Shown: in pieces, positions 63,846-64,000 of the stretch
Position numbering within the stretch: the first letter of the stretch is position 1
Layout of the letters: each line of letters starts with the position of its first letter
Source of the DNA: Brachypterus glaber
Taxonomy: Eukaryota > Arthropoda > Insecta > Coleoptera > Kateretidae
Direction of reading: 5' to 3'
NCBI GenBank assembly: GCA_958510825.1
Contig: OY294046.1
Coordinates: forward strand, 12,440,847-12,504,846
DNA: 64,000 nt
Notes under the pieces: generated by a model
The model's input: only the letters and a program-made list of their open reading frames with translations
Databases searched by the model: none
Told to the model about the DNA's origin: nothing
Program-made: the position numbers and the translations under genes

Positions 63846-64000
63846 CTAGAGTAGTGAGGGAACAGGAATGGTGTCTGAACGAGTGGCTAATATGAATGGC
63901 AGCCATTAACCGCATTCTTTACTTTAGGGGGTTCCAATTTTTCACACTAGGTGGTGCGATTTGGTAACTTTATAGGGAATGTTTTTATCTTAGGATTGGC

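Overview
This is an AT-rich, intron-rich, transposon-dense animal nuclear sequence, almost certainly from an insect. The evidence is a 7tm_7 chemoreceptor (gustatory receptor) carrying the insect TYxxxxxQF signature, a pickpocket (ppk) DEG/ENaC channel, GT-AG introns, I-group and CR1-like LINEs, and very many foldback/TIR elements. The order of insect cannot be fixed from this window; TE load and AT content would suit a large beetle genome, but that is a guess. No rRNA, tRNA, CRISPR or prokaryotic feature was seen. | Host genes. (1) A ppk channel on the minus strand, 50665 down to 2245, assembled here by eye from eight exons: TM1; WFEND exon; CC..GLCY exon; finger exon; CRF/CGC exon; CxC exon; pre-TM2 exon; TM2 exon with stop. 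All seven splice junctions have AG/GT borders and matching phases, giving 472 codons plus stop; the N-terminal exon(s) upstream of TM1 were not found. (2) A gustatory receptor (Gr) on the plus strand, 16567-27062, two exons (951 + 330 nt, 426 aa), lying wholly inside the 26.6-kb ppk intron 10652-37271 on the opposite strand: a sensory receptor nested antisense in a sensory channel gene. (3) The 3' part of an SV2-like MFS transporter on the minus strand, 60715-63845, running off the right edge upstream; its last C-terminal exon is not resolved. | The rest is mainly intron and mobile DNA. 0-2.3 kb: MITE, a 903-bp Mutator-like element carrying a FLYWCH zinc-finger fragment, ending 4 nt after the ppk stop codon. 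2.5-10.5 kb: three LINE pieces, the largest (7250-9480) with RT and RNase H. 10.9-16.5 kb: large foldbacks up to the Gr 5' flank. 17.5-26.5 kb (Gr intron): a TA-flanked TIR element, a three-layer nest of TEs (18593-23346), an inverted copy of the 13.3-14.1 kb element, and a 1.17-kb GC-rich palindrome. 28.2-30.2 kb: four tandem copies of one foldback element with an identical 14-bp junction. 30.4-31.7 and 47.8-50.4 kb: two copies of a TTAA-flanked element, the second split by a LINE. 32.8-58.4 kb: further foldbacks, several within 25-70 bp of ppk exons, plus a (TAAAAA)n tract at 53039. 59-63.4 kb: TIR elements and a 105-bp direct duplication inside SV2-like introns. Family names of TEs rest on target-site duplications, termini and protein motifs read by eye, not on database searches.
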